Shown piece after piece: positions 28,192 through 36,114 of a stretch of DNA of 64,000 bases. Under the pieces are notes generated by a model that did not search any database, was not told the DNA's origin, and saw only the letters and a program-made list of their open reading frames with translations. How positions within the stretch are numbered: position 1 is the stretch's first letter; each line of letters starts with the position of its first letter. The stretch is taken from assembly GCF_001406815.1 (NCBI RefSeq), contig NZ_CVRR01000082.1, positions 1 through 64,000 of the forward strand. The letters run 5' to 3'. The DNA comes from Roseburia faecis (GTDB lineage: Bacteria > Bacillota > Clostridia > Lachnospirales > Lachnospiraceae). A program made the position numbers and the translations under genes.

Positions 28192-29070
28192 ATGGCATGG
28201 AATTTAGATTTTATATCAGAAGAAGATTTTAAGAAGCATGTGCGTGCAACGATTATGAAATATGGAGAAAAACTGGAATCGTATGATTTGAAGCGGTTCA
28301 ATAGTAACCTGATTGATCCGATCAAGCTGATTTTTGATAAATCGGTGTATCGTACAAGCTGGGAAGAAATTGTAAATAATGAAATTTTCCGGCAGAGAGA
28401 TAAGTCTAATAATAATGATATAGGATATTTTCACCAGAATATTTTTTCTTATTTCAAAGGATGCGAAGTCCCGCAGGCAGGCTGGGATGTTATTTACAGA
28501 AATCCCGATGGAATACAAATGCCAGATGGAGATATTGTACATACAATATATGTGGAAATGAAAAACAAACACAATACTATGAATTCTGCATCTTCTGCAA
28601 AAACATATATAAAGATGCAGGGACAGATTTTGGAAGATGATGATTGTGCGTGTCTGTTGGTTGAAGCAATTGCAAAGAAATCACAGAATATAAAATGGTC
28701 AACAAAAGTTGATGGGAAAAATGTACAGCATAGGTTGATTCGTCGTGTGAGCATGGATCAGTTTTATGCAATTCTCACTGGTGAAGAAGATGCATTTTAT
28801 AAGATGTGTATGGCATTGCCGGAGGTAATCAATTCTGTTGTAAATGAAGAAGGCGGTGTTGAAGTACCACACGATACGGTTATTGATGAATTGAGAAAGG
28901 TGGCATCATTATATGGTGATGAAAACGACGAGCTGTCTATGGCAATGGCTGTATATATGCTTGGATTTAATACGTATATGGGATTTGGAGATAAAATCCG
29001 TGGAGAATTAGGAGAAGATAAAGACGGAATGCTGAAACGGATTTATGAATATGTGAAACGGTTAAAATAG
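28192..29070 (+). CDS. Eco47II-like type II restriction endonuclease
   Basis: The 292-residue protein resembles the Eco47II family (GGNCC-specific): N-terminal WNLDFISEEDFKKHV, FNSNLIDPIKLIFDK, GYFHQNIFSYF and a central active-site region with GWDVI followed by YVEMKNKHNTMNS, which supplies the D...ExK catalytic triad. The start lies directly after the methyltransferase stop, with GAGGGGG upstream, so the two genes are co-transcribed and expression of the nuclease is tied to its protecting methylase. No break is seen. Assignment is by recalled family resemblance; the recognition sequence is inferred. Confidence 0.85.
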   Translation: MAWNLDFISEEDFKKHVRATIMKYGEKLESYDLKRFNSNLIDPIKLIFDKSVYRTSWEEIVNNEIFRQRDKSNNNDIGYFHQNIFSYFKGCEVPQAGWDVIYRNPDGIQMPDGDIVHTIYVEMKNKHNTMNSASSAKTYIKMQGQILEDDDCACLLVEAIAKKSQNIKWSTKVDGKNVQHRLIRRVSMDQFYAILTGEEDAFYKMCMALPEVINSVVNEEGGVEVPHDTVIDELRKVASLYGDENDELSMAMAVYMLGFNTYMGFGDKIRGELGEDKDGMLKRIYEYVKRLK

Positions 29071-29097
29071 GCATATAAAGAATGGTGGGGAATGAAC

Positions 29098-29217
29098 ATG
29101 AGCACTTCGACACATGATTTATTTGATTTTTTAAAAAAGGCAAATAGTAATATTTCGGATGAATACACAAGAATTTGTAGAAAAAAGTCGCGGAAGAAGG
29201 AACACCGGAGGAGTTAA
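29098..29217 (+). pseudogene. N-terminal scrap of an unidentified protein
   Basis: An ORF of 39 codons starts at ATG 29098 (MSTSTHDLFDFLKKANSNIS) and runs into basic residues that look out of frame. The start looks genuine but I cannot name the family; it might be the N-terminus of a regulator. It continues directly into the transporter scrap that follows, which suggests a deletion junction near 29180. Confidence 0.35.
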
Positions 29218-29288
29218 TGAGCACCAACGGAATCTACCGGCATATGACAAATCTTCAGATGCAGAGCGCCGGATGGAAAATACAATAA
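29181..29288 (+). pseudogene. C-terminal remnant of an ABC transporter ATP-binding/permease protein
   Basis: In the frame starting at 29181 the peptide reads VAEEGTPEELMSTNGIYRH followed by MTNLQMQSAGWKIQ and a stop. This is the characteristic C-terminus of multidrug-type ABC exporters (the EGTHEELL region and tail). Roughly 35 codons remain of about 580, so it is a deletion remnant marking the right edge of the restriction-modification insertion. Confidence 0.65.
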
Positions 29289-29314
29289 GAATCAATGGAA
29301 GCTTTTCGGAATAG

Positions 29315-29356
29315 AGGCTGCGATATTGCCGTCTACAGGTCGGGCAAACGCAGCCT
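29315..29356. repeat. Strong two-step hairpin between ABC scrap and anti-sigma gene
   Basis: AGGCTGCG at 29315-29322 pairs with CGCAGCCT at 29349-29356, and an inner TTGCC/GGCAA stem (29326-29330, 29343-29347) closes a 12-nt loop. There is no T-run on either strand. It may be a weak terminator for the anti-sigma operon or a leftover structured element. Confidence 0.5.
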
Positions 29357-29381
29357 GGTCATCCGATGGACTTTGTTGGAA

Positions 29382-30362
29382 TTATTTTTTCTTTTTTACA
29401 ATCCCGATTCCGATCAGTAAAGCGCTGATGAGAATTCCGGCGACAAGAAGGATGACATACATGTTGGCATTTACGTTGAGATCTGTCGTCCAGGTGGAAA
29501 AATTCGCATGGCGGATGGTAAGCTGTCTGGTATCATACAGAAGATAACTGCAAACATCATTGGAGAAGGTAATCCATATACTGCAAAGAAGTGTACACAG
29601 ACCGCCTTTGATAAAACTATTGACCGGGAGATAGCGAATTATGAGGAAAAAGAGCCATACACCGATCATCAGGACTGTTGCCACAATGCATCCGGTTTTC
29701 AGACTGCCTAATCCGGAACGGTAAGATACGGTAAATATGGTCAGGTAGAGCCAAAGCGTATCCCAGATCATGATAATAAGGGCTTTTTTATCGGATAATA
29801 CAGGCGGTAATGTCATTTCGCGTATCACCAGAGGGAAAAATACAACGGAAAGTCCGAATACAGTCGGAACGGACCAGAAGAAAAATTCTCCTCCGCCATT
29901 CATGGTATTTACAAAAAATAAAATCAGCAGCAGGGCACCGACACCACATAAAATACATTTCATCAGCCGTTTCTGGGAAGAAATAAGCGGAACAACAGTG
30001 AGTGCTGCGACAAGCATCATGGAAGCGGTTACGACAGAGAATACGCCGAGTCCGCTGCCGCCGGCCATGGATACAATAAAGGTAATAAGGATCGGAACAA
30101 GCAGCAGGGCGGCAATGACTATACCGGCTTTGTATGCCAGGTTCCGTTCTTTTTTGGCATGCCGTTCCAGAATTTCGCAGGATTCGGTTTCAATTACGTT
30201 GTCAATGGTATGATTGGCTAAATCTTCGTAAATTTTTTCGCAGTCAGCGCAGTCAGCAAGATGCTGTCTGACCAGTTCACAGCTGGCAGGACTGCATGCA
30301 TGGTCGTAATATAATGGCAGGAGATCCTGCACAATGTCACATTCGTTTGGATTATGATTCAT
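29382..30362 (-). CDS. Anti-sigma factor with zf-HC2 domain
   Basis: The 326-residue protein starts with a putative zinc-finger domain (QDLLPLYYDHACSPAS, then HLADCADCEKIY with the HxxxCxxC motif), followed by a long linker and several membrane helices from about residue 78 onward. In family members the cytoplasmic N-terminus holds an ECF sigma factor inactive at the membrane until a signal arrives. The gene overlaps the 3' end of the adjacent sigma-factor gene by 11 nt, so they are coupled. The signal cannot be read from the sequence. Confidence 0.85.
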   Translation of the reverse strand: MNHNPNECDIVQDLLPLYYDHACSPASCELVRQHLADCADCEKIYEDLANHTIDNVIETESCEILERHAKKERNLAYKAGIVIAALLLVPILITFIVSMAGGSGLGVFSVVTASMMLVAALTVVPLISSQKRLMKCILCGVGALLLILFFVNTMNGGGEFFFWSVPTVFGLSVVFFPLVIREMTLPPVLSDKKALIIMIWDTLWLYLTIFTVSYRSGLGSLKTGCIVATVLMIGVWLFFLIIRYLPVNSFIKGGLCTLLCSIWITFSNDVCSYLLYDTRQLTIRHANFSTWTTDLNVNANMYVILLVAGILISALLIGIGIVKKKK

Positions 30363-30834
30363 GGTGGTCCATCCTTTCTTTAATTTTTAATCTTGCCCTG
30401 TGATAAGTAACTCTCGCCCAGTTTTCTGTTTTCCCGAAGATTATTCCGATTTGTGAAAAGGATAATTCTCCGAAAACTCTTAGCTGAAAGACTTCTTTAT
30501 AAGGTTCCTGAAGTTCATGAAGTACGAGATGAATCTGCAGCGCAGAGTCCTGATCCGCAATATGGTTTGCAATATCATCGGATGTTTCCGCAGCAGATGC
30601 ATCGAAACAGGCATATTTTTGATTTTTGCGGCATTCATCAACTGCAAGGTTTTTGGCTATGCTGCACAGCCATGTGAATTCACGGGATTTCCCTTCATAG
30701 CCGTGTCGGGCAGTCAGCGCTTTATAAAACGTATTTTGTGTGATTTCTTCCGCCAGGGACTGATTTTTGACGATTGTCATCACGTAAGAGTAAACCTGCA
30801 GGTAATAGGAATTGTACAATTTTTCATAATTCAG
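30352..30834 (-). CDS. ECF-family RNA polymerase sigma factor
   Basis: The protein has sigma region 2 (LYNSYYLQVYSYVMTIV, AEEITQNTFYKAL, FTWLCSIAKNLAVDECRK) and region 4 (LQEPYKEVFQLRVFGELSFSQIG, then a helix-turn-helix). Homologues normally begin about five residues before LYNSYY, yet no ATG, GTG or TTG exists there. A CTG at 30834 lies about 7 nt after a strong AAGGAGGTGA site and would supply NYEK before LYNSYY. The first conventional start, TTG 30819, sits about 22 nt from that site. A CUG start, or an assembly error here, is possible. It is coupled to the anti-sigma gene downstream. Confidence 0.85.
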   Translation of the reverse strand: MNYEKLYNSYYLQVYSYVMTIVKNQSLAEEITQNTFYKALTARHGYEGKSREFTWLCSIAKNLAVDECRKNQKYACFDASAAETSDDIANHIADQDSALQIHLVLHELQEPYKEVFQLRVFGELSFSQIGIIFGKTENWARVTYHRARLKIKERMDHHES

Positions 30835-31005
30835 AACCGGTCACCTCCTTTTTACACAGATTAGACGGCGAAAAGATGGTTTCGTTACAAACTTTTCCAA
30901 ATTATTTTATAATATTTTTCATGGATTTAACAGGAAAGAATTTCAAGTGTCTATGTTTTAAGGTTAAGTTAAGGAAAACATCATAAGAAAATAATATGAC
31001 AATTT

Positions 31006-32490
31006 ATGGCATACATTATTTCCGGTGTGAAAAAGAAATCAAAAGTTGTCATTGGAAAGGCAAGTATAAGGATTCCGTTTTTTGAGCGTCTGGATAAACT
31101 GAATCTGCGTCTGATTCCGATTGATGTCAAGACGAGTAACGCCGTACCGACAGCGGATTACATCAATATCAATGTGGATGCCACGGTCAATGTCAAGATC
31201 AGTAATGATCCGGAGAAACTGCGTCTGGCAGCAGAGAACTTTCTGAATAAAAATACAGAGTACATAGCAAGTGTGGCACGTGAAGTGCTTGAAGGTAATG
31301 TGCGTGAGATTGTTGGTAAGATGCGGCTGGAGGAAATGGTTTCCGACCGTCAGAAATTTGCCAACCTTGTCAAAGAAAATGCGGAGCCGGATCTGGCAGC
31401 GATGGGACTGGATATCATCAGTTTCAATGTGCAGAATTTCGTTGATGGAAATGATGTCATTGAAAATCTCGGTATCGACAATATTGTAAAGATTAAGAAA
31501 TCTGCAGCCATCGCAAAAGCTGAGAGTGAGAGAGATATTAAAGTTGCACAGGCAGCAGCGGATAAAGAATCCAATGATGCGGCAGTGGAAGCGCAGACAG
31601 AGATTGCGAAGAAACAGAATGAACTGGCAATCAAAAAATCAGAACTTCAGATGGAAGCCGATACAAAGAAGGCGATGGCAGATGCCGCTTACGAAATCCA
31701 GAAAGAGGAACAACGTAAGACTATTGAAGTTACCACGGCAAATGCAGATATTGCAAAGCAGGAGCGTGAAATTGAGTTAAAGCAGAAGCAGGTTGCCGTT
31801 ACGGAGCAGTCGCTGGAGGCAGAAGTAAAGAAGAAAGCCGAGGCAGAAAAATATGCAGCCCAGCAGCGCGCGGAAGCAGAACTTTATCAGCGTCAGAAGG
31901 ACGCAGAGGCAAAGCAGTTTGAGGCACAGCGGGAAGCGGAAGCGCAGAAGGCACAGGCAGAAGCCATGCGTTTTGCAAGAGAGCAGGAAGCAGCCGGTAT
32001 CCGGGCAGTCGGTGAGGCAGAGGCATCTGCGATCCAGGCAAAAGGTATTGCGGAAGCAGAAGCCATGGAAAAGAAGGCAGAAGCATATGCGAAGTATAAT
32101 AAGGCTGCAGTAGCGGAAATGATGATCAAGGTACTTCCGGATATTGCCGGAAAAGTTGCAGAACCGCTCGGTCAGATTGACAAGATCACAATCATTGGAG
32201 GTGGCGAAGGCGGCAGCAATGGTGTGGATCAGATTGCCGGAAATGTGCCGGTGGTCATGGCAAAAGTCTTTGAAAGCATGAAAGAAGCAACCGGAATTGA
32301 TCTGGCAGATATTATCAACGCAGAGTCTTACGATGCGAAGGTAAACCGCAATGTGAATGTATCGGGACTTGATTCCGTGAACTTTGTAGTAAAGGATGAC
32401 GGAACAAAGGTTACGATGGCAAAAGTGGAGCCGCAGAATAGTACAAAACCGGTAAGTACAGATGTACCGGAATCCGGAGAACAGGGATAA
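31006..32490 (+). CDS. Flotillin-family SPFH protein lacking its N-terminal membrane anchor
   Basis: The 494-residue frame carries an SPFH/band-7 domain (YIISGVKKKSKVVIGKASIRIPFFERLD near the start, REVLEGNVREIVGKMRLEEM) followed by a long alanine/glutamate/lysine coiled coil (about residues 170-370) and a C-terminal oligomerisation region. Flotillins organise membrane microdomains. Relatives have about 30-40 residues before AYIISG that form a membrane hairpin. Here ATG 31006 encodes MAYIISG directly, a TGA lies just upstream in frame, and no ribosome-binding site is seen. The gene therefore looks 5'-truncated: either a pseudogene or a soluble form. Confidence 0.7.
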   Translation: MAYIISGVKKKSKVVIGKASIRIPFFERLDKLNLRLIPIDVKTSNAVPTADYININVDATVNVKISNDPEKLRLAAENFLNKNTEYIASVAREVLEGNVREIVGKMRLEEMVSDRQKFANLVKENAEPDLAAMGLDIISFNVQNFVDGNDVIENLGIDNIVKIKKSAAIAKAESERDIKVAQAAADKESNDAAVEAQTEIAKKQNELAIKKSELQMEADTKKAMADAAYEIQKEEQRKTIEVTTANADIAKQEREIELKQKQVAVTEQSLEAEVKKKAEAEKYAAQQRAEAELYQRQKDAEAKQFEAQREAEAQKAQAEAMRFAREQEAAGIRAVGEAEASAIQAKGIAEAEAMEKKAEAYAKYNKAAVAEMMIKVLPDIAGKVAEPLGQIDKITIIGGGEGGSNGVDQIAGNVPVVMAKVFESMKEATGIDLADIINAESYDAKVNRNVNVSGLDSVNFVVKDDGTKVTMAKVEPQNSTKPVSTDVPESGEQG

Positions 32491-32498
32491 AACCAAAA

Positions 32499-32546
32499 GA
32501 AAGAGAACAGTGTCAGATGATAAATCGGGGCACTGTTCTCTTTTTG
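32499..32546 (+). terminator. Intrinsic terminator of the flotillin gene
   Basis: A 13-bp perfect stem (32500-32512 with 32531-32543) begins with A residues and ends with five T. The loop is 18 nt. Confidence 0.85.
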
Positions 32547-32626
32547 TCGGTGATGATTCATGCGAAATGTTTAAATAATAGGTGCAATTCGGAAAATTTT
32601 TCGTTATACTAAATATATGAAGATAA

Positions 32627-32761
32627 AGAAATGAAAAAATTGAAACAGCAATCGCAGCATTACAGCAGGAAGCAACGGAAGAAGAGGTAAAAGGTTCAGG
32701 AAGTGTTATGTCTACGTTTTTGGCAGATATGCATCAGCTTTTTACGCGGCACTTCCTGTAG
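32627..32761 (+). pseudogene. Unassigned coding remnant upstream of jetD
   Basis: A frame without a start codon reads EKIETAIAALQQEATEEEVK and then about 20 unrelated residues to a TAG at 32759. The first part looks like a real helical N-terminus, with some resemblance to SseB-type proteins, and the remainder does not. It may be another deletion scar left of the Wadjet operon. Otherwise 32547-32791 holds nothing that I recognise beyond the jetD ribosome-binding site. Confidence 0.25.
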
Positions 32762-32791
32762 ATGAAATCATAGGAATAAAGGAGAGACCAC

Positions 32792-33997
32792 GTGGGCAGA
32801 AAAAAAGAGCAGGAACATAAAACTTTAGCCCGTTGGATCATTGATAAAACCAATACCGATCATTACAGGGCGGGGATGCTCAGTGGATGGAAACATCCGT
32901 ATATTGATGCGGATGTTATGGAAATAGTGGGTGGAAGAAAACAGCTTTTGGATCAGGCAACTATCCTTGAAAATGAGACAAATGCGGGAAAGATGGGGAA
33001 GTTTAAGCCCGATTGGAAAGATGTAAAAACAAGTATTAAGAAAATTGATTATGATGTTGCGATTATTCCGGAATTGTGTGAAAGGGAACAAATCGAAGAT
33101 CCAAGGGAAAGGCAGCTTCGTCTCATTGCCCGTGTGGAAAAATGGCGGAGAAAAGGACAGGATTGTGCATGGTTGTGCTCCTACTATGATGATTTATTGG
33201 ATCTGTTGAACAGAGGCAAAGAGCAGAAAGAACTGGAAGATGAAACCTTTTTTGTATGTATAGATGCAGTTGCACATCAAAAGGAACACGTCTGGAAACG
33301 GGTGTTCAGTGCGCGTGTCCTTCACAATTCCAAATGTTTCCAAAAAAATTATGAGGATAGAATACTGTCTGTTTTAAAAGAAAAATCCCCATTTTATATA
33401 GAGGAAATGAGTGATGATGAACTGCTGGATGCGCATAATATTCATTCTTATGCGCAGACGCTTGAGTGGAAAGGCACACTGCAGTATATTATAAATGATG
33501 AAAAAGTAATTGATTCTTCATCACAGATTTATGGAACGATTATAAATACACAGACAATGGAACATGCAAGGGCGTATGCCCTGTCAGGTTGCAAAAGAAT
33601 CATGACAATTGAAAATAAAGCAAACTATGAGGACATGTCTTATAGAAAAGATACTCTTTATATATTTTGTCATGGTTTTTTCTCTCCAAAGGAAGTTCGG
33701 TTTTTGAAGACGATTTGTGATCTGGTTTCTGAGGGATGTGAATTTTATCATTGGGGAGATCTGGATTATGGAGGAATCTGTATTTTCCAGTTTATTAAGG
33801 CGCAGGTATTCCCAAAACTTCTTCCATACAAAATGAGTCAGGAGGATTTTGAATTAGCAGTCAGGGAGGATGCAGGTATTTTATTAAAGGAAGATACCAG
33901 AAATAAGCTGATAAGGAAAAATGCAGGACTACTGGAACCATTAAAGGAAGCAATACTTAAGTCAGGTCTGACGATAGAACAGGAACGGCTGTTGTAG
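32792..33997 (+). CDS. jetD: Wadjet defence protein JetD
   Basis: The 401-residue protein starts at GTG 32792, 7 nt after AAGGAGAG. The N-terminal two thirds resemble the DUF3322/DUF2220-type DNA-binding part of JetD. The C-terminal part is a Toprim-like nuclease domain with the acidic motif MTIENKANYED and the aspartate pair in WGDLDYGGICIF. In characterised Wadjet systems JetD cleaves circular plasmid DNA once the JetABC SMC complex has extruded a loop. Placing jetD first in the operon differs from the jetA-B-C-D order of type I systems. All key acidic residues appear intact. Confidence 0.85.
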   Translation: MGRKKEQEHKTLARWIIDKTNTDHYRAGMLSGWKHPYIDADVMEIVGGRKQLLDQATILENETNAGKMGKFKPDWKDVKTSIKKIDYDVAIIPELCEREQIEDPRERQLRLIARVEKWRRKGQDCAWLCSYYDDLLDLLNRGKEQKELEDETFFVCIDAVAHQKEHVWKRVFSARVLHNSKCFQKNYEDRILSVLKEKSPFYIEEMSDDELLDAHNIHSYAQTLEWKGTLQYIINDEKVIDSSSQIYGTIINTQTMEHARAYALSGCKRIMTIENKANYEDMSYRKDTLYIFCHGFFSPKEVRFLKTICDLVSEGCEFYHWGDLDYGGICIFQFIKAQVFPKLLPYKMSQEDFELAVREDAGILLKEDTRNKLIRKNAGLLEPLKEAILKSGLTIEQERLL

Positions 33998-34019
33998 AAA
34001 ATAAAGAGGAAATTCATTC

Positions 34020-35438
34020 ATGATTTTAAAAAAGAAAATTCCAAAGGAATTTTATAAACTATTTCGCACGAAAAACCGTGATGCATATATGCAGTTTCTT
34101 GTGGCAATTTATGAGGAAAATAATGAAGTGTATACAGCACTTGGATTGACGATAGAGGAATGCCGTGTGATTATTGCAGATACAATTGCAAAGGCAAGGA
34201 TTATCTGGGAGGATGAGGAAATAGAAGAAGAGGACGAGCCGGATACCTTATTTCCGGAAGATTCGCCGTCTGGCATATTGAATACCCTGATTCGGTGGGG
34301 ATGGTTAAAAAGCGATTTTGATGAAAAGTTAAATACGTATATTATTTCTTTCCCGGAATACAGCCAGCTGTTTACGGAATTGTTTCAGAAGCTTCAGACA
34401 GAAGATGACAGCCGGGAGAGGGAAAGTATCCTTTCGATTTACAGTGCTTTGTTTACGTATCATTCGGATACAGAAAAAAATAATGATATTTTAAAAAACG
34501 CACTCCAGACGTCCAGACGGCTGGGGCAGCTTCTTTCCAATATGCAGGATGGAATGCGTTCCTATTTTGAGGAATTGTCGCAGAAAAAAAATTTTATTGG
34601 AATTCAGAAAGTTCTGGTAGAGGAAATTAACAACCGTGACAGTAAAAAATATGCAATTCTTACGACAACAGACAGCTTTTACCGTTATAAGGAAGCAGTT
34701 AAGGAACTGATCAGCCAGATTCTTCGCGAAAATGACCAAAAAAGGGAACAGCTTGTAAAAGAGCGTACCGGACTTGTGGAGGGAACTGTTACCAGCAAAA
34801 GAAACCAGTATCGTCTGGAATATTGTGAAAGTGCCAGTCAGCTTGTGTATCAGGTGGAGCGGGAATTTGATCTGATCGAAAAAAAATATAACAAGCTGAT
34901 CGAACAGAAAACTGTCTTTGCCAAGCGTGCACTGGCACGAATCCATTATATTCTGCAGGAAGGCTCTTCGGATGAAGATCATATTGTAAAGTTAATTAAT
35001 TTGTTGGATCATCATGCAAACAGCCCACAGGTGTTAGAACAAATGCGTGACCGGATCAGAGTGGGAACACAGTTTAAGAATATAACCGATAGAAGTTTTT
35101 ACAACCGGAAAAATGCGGAGGATGCAGGATTTCACCCGATTGCGATGGAAAAGCACAACGAGGAGACTCAGATGACCGATTTTGTACCAAAGCCGCTTTA
35201 TACGAAAAAACAGTTGCAGGAATTCAGGCAGAAAAATATCGTGGATGGCAGATTTGTCACGGATGAACAGACGATTCAGTCCGTAGAAGATCTGGAAAAA
35301 CTGCTGTTTTTGTGGCAGGAGGAAACGGATGATACGAAACAGGAGGAAACGGTGCATATTGATGGAGAATTAAAAGGAGAATATGGATTTGTTTTTTCAA
35401 AACTGGTGATTGACGCAAAAAAAGGAGAGAAAAAATAA
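34020..35438 (+). CDS. jetA: Wadjet defence protein JetA (DUF5716-type)
   Basis: The 472-residue protein is mostly alpha-helical with long charged stretches. It begins KKKIPKEFYKLFRTKNRDAY and carries an acidic region near residues 70-85. It corresponds to the DUF5716-type JetA found in clostridial Wadjet loci, the kleisin-like subunit of the SMC complex. It starts 22 nt after jetD with AGAGGAAA upstream. The next gene, jetB, starts at the base after its stop, so the operon is tight. Identification rests on position and recalled family resemblance. Confidence 0.8.
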   Translation: MILKKKIPKEFYKLFRTKNRDAYMQFLVAIYEENNEVYTALGLTIEECRVIIADTIAKARIIWEDEEIEEEDEPDTLFPEDSPSGILNTLIRWGWLKSDFDEKLNTYIISFPEYSQLFTELFQKLQTEDDSRERESILSIYSALFTYHSDTEKNNDILKNALQTSRRLGQLLSNMQDGMRSYFEELSQKKNFIGIQKVLVEEINNRDSKKYAILTTTDSFYRYKEAVKELISQILRENDQKREQLVKERTGLVEGTVTSKRNQYRLEYCESASQLVYQVEREFDLIEKKYNKLIEQKTVFAKRALARIHYILQEGSSDEDHIVKLINLLDHHANSPQVLEQMRDRIRVGTQFKNITDRSFYNRKNAEDAGFHPIAMEKHNEETQMTDFVPKPLYTKKQLQEFRQKNIVDGRFVTDEQTIQSVEDLEKLLFLWQEETDDTKQEETVHIDGELKGEYGFVFSKLVIDAKKGEKK

Positions 35439-36113
35439 ATGTTAGAATACATGGAAAATATCTCGCAGAGTGAGGCGGAAAATATTAGAAAAACCATACA
35501 GGATCTGTTTCGCCAGACCTGTATTTTGCAGACAAAGTGTGATCCGGTTACTCTGATCCAGAAGGATAATCCTCACTATCAGGTATGTGCGAGAAATCGG
35601 GAATTTATTGCAGATTATCTGCAGGTGCTTGACTGTGAACTGGTTCATGATCCGCAGGAACATATTTTCCGGATTACAGGAGATGGCGTGCTGACGGAGC
35701 GTATGACACTTTTAACAACGAAACTGGTGATCCTTATGAAATTGATTTATCGGGATAAAATTATGGGAGAAGGACTACATGCCACGACAACCAGTCTTGC
35801 GGAGATCCGAAGATATGGAAAGGAAACAAACCTGATTACGCGCAGACTGACCGCTCAGGAGTGGCAGGAGGCATTGATTCTGATGAAAACACACCAGATG
35901 ATCGAACTGCCAAGTGCCATTGGAAATCTCGAAGACGATTCCCCGATTTATATTTACAGTACCATTAATATTTTCTGTTCAGCGGCAGATATCAATGAGC
36001 TGGTTGAAATGTTCAAAGGAGAAACCGGGGAAACGGAAGAACAAAAGGAAGCAGAGTATTCGGAAAAGACGCAGGATCAGTGGGAAACACAAGACGAAAT
36101 GAGGAGTGAATAA
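35439..36113 (+). CDS. jetB: Wadjet defence protein JetB (DUF4194)
   Basis: The 224-residue protein resembles DUF4194 proteins: paired winged-helix regions (FRQTCILQTKCDPV..., TTTSLAEIRRYGKETNLITR) and an acidic, glutamine-rich tail. JetB is the KITE-like subunit bridging the kleisin JetA and the SMC heads of JetC, comparable to MukE. It starts directly after the jetA stop with AAAGGAGAG upstream, and jetC begins 1 nt beyond its stop, so stoichiometric translation is likely. Confidence 0.85.
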   Translation: MLEYMENISQSEAENIRKTIQDLFRQTCILQTKCDPVTLIQKDNPHYQVCARNREFIADYLQVLDCELVHDPQEHIFRITGDGVLTERMTLLTTKLVILMKLIYRDKIMGEGLHATTTSLAEIRRYGKETNLITRRLTAQEWQEALILMKTHQMIELPSAIGNLEDDSPIYIYSTINIFCSAADINELVEMFKGETGETEEQKEAEYSEKTQDQWETQDEMRSE

Positions 36114-36114
36114 A

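Noticed and set aside
30774-31005. Hidden N-terminal membrane anchor for the flotillin upstream of 31006
   Set aside because: All frames in this stretch were read. None encodes a hydrophobic hairpin joined to AYIISG, and TGA lies directly upstream in the flotillin frame.
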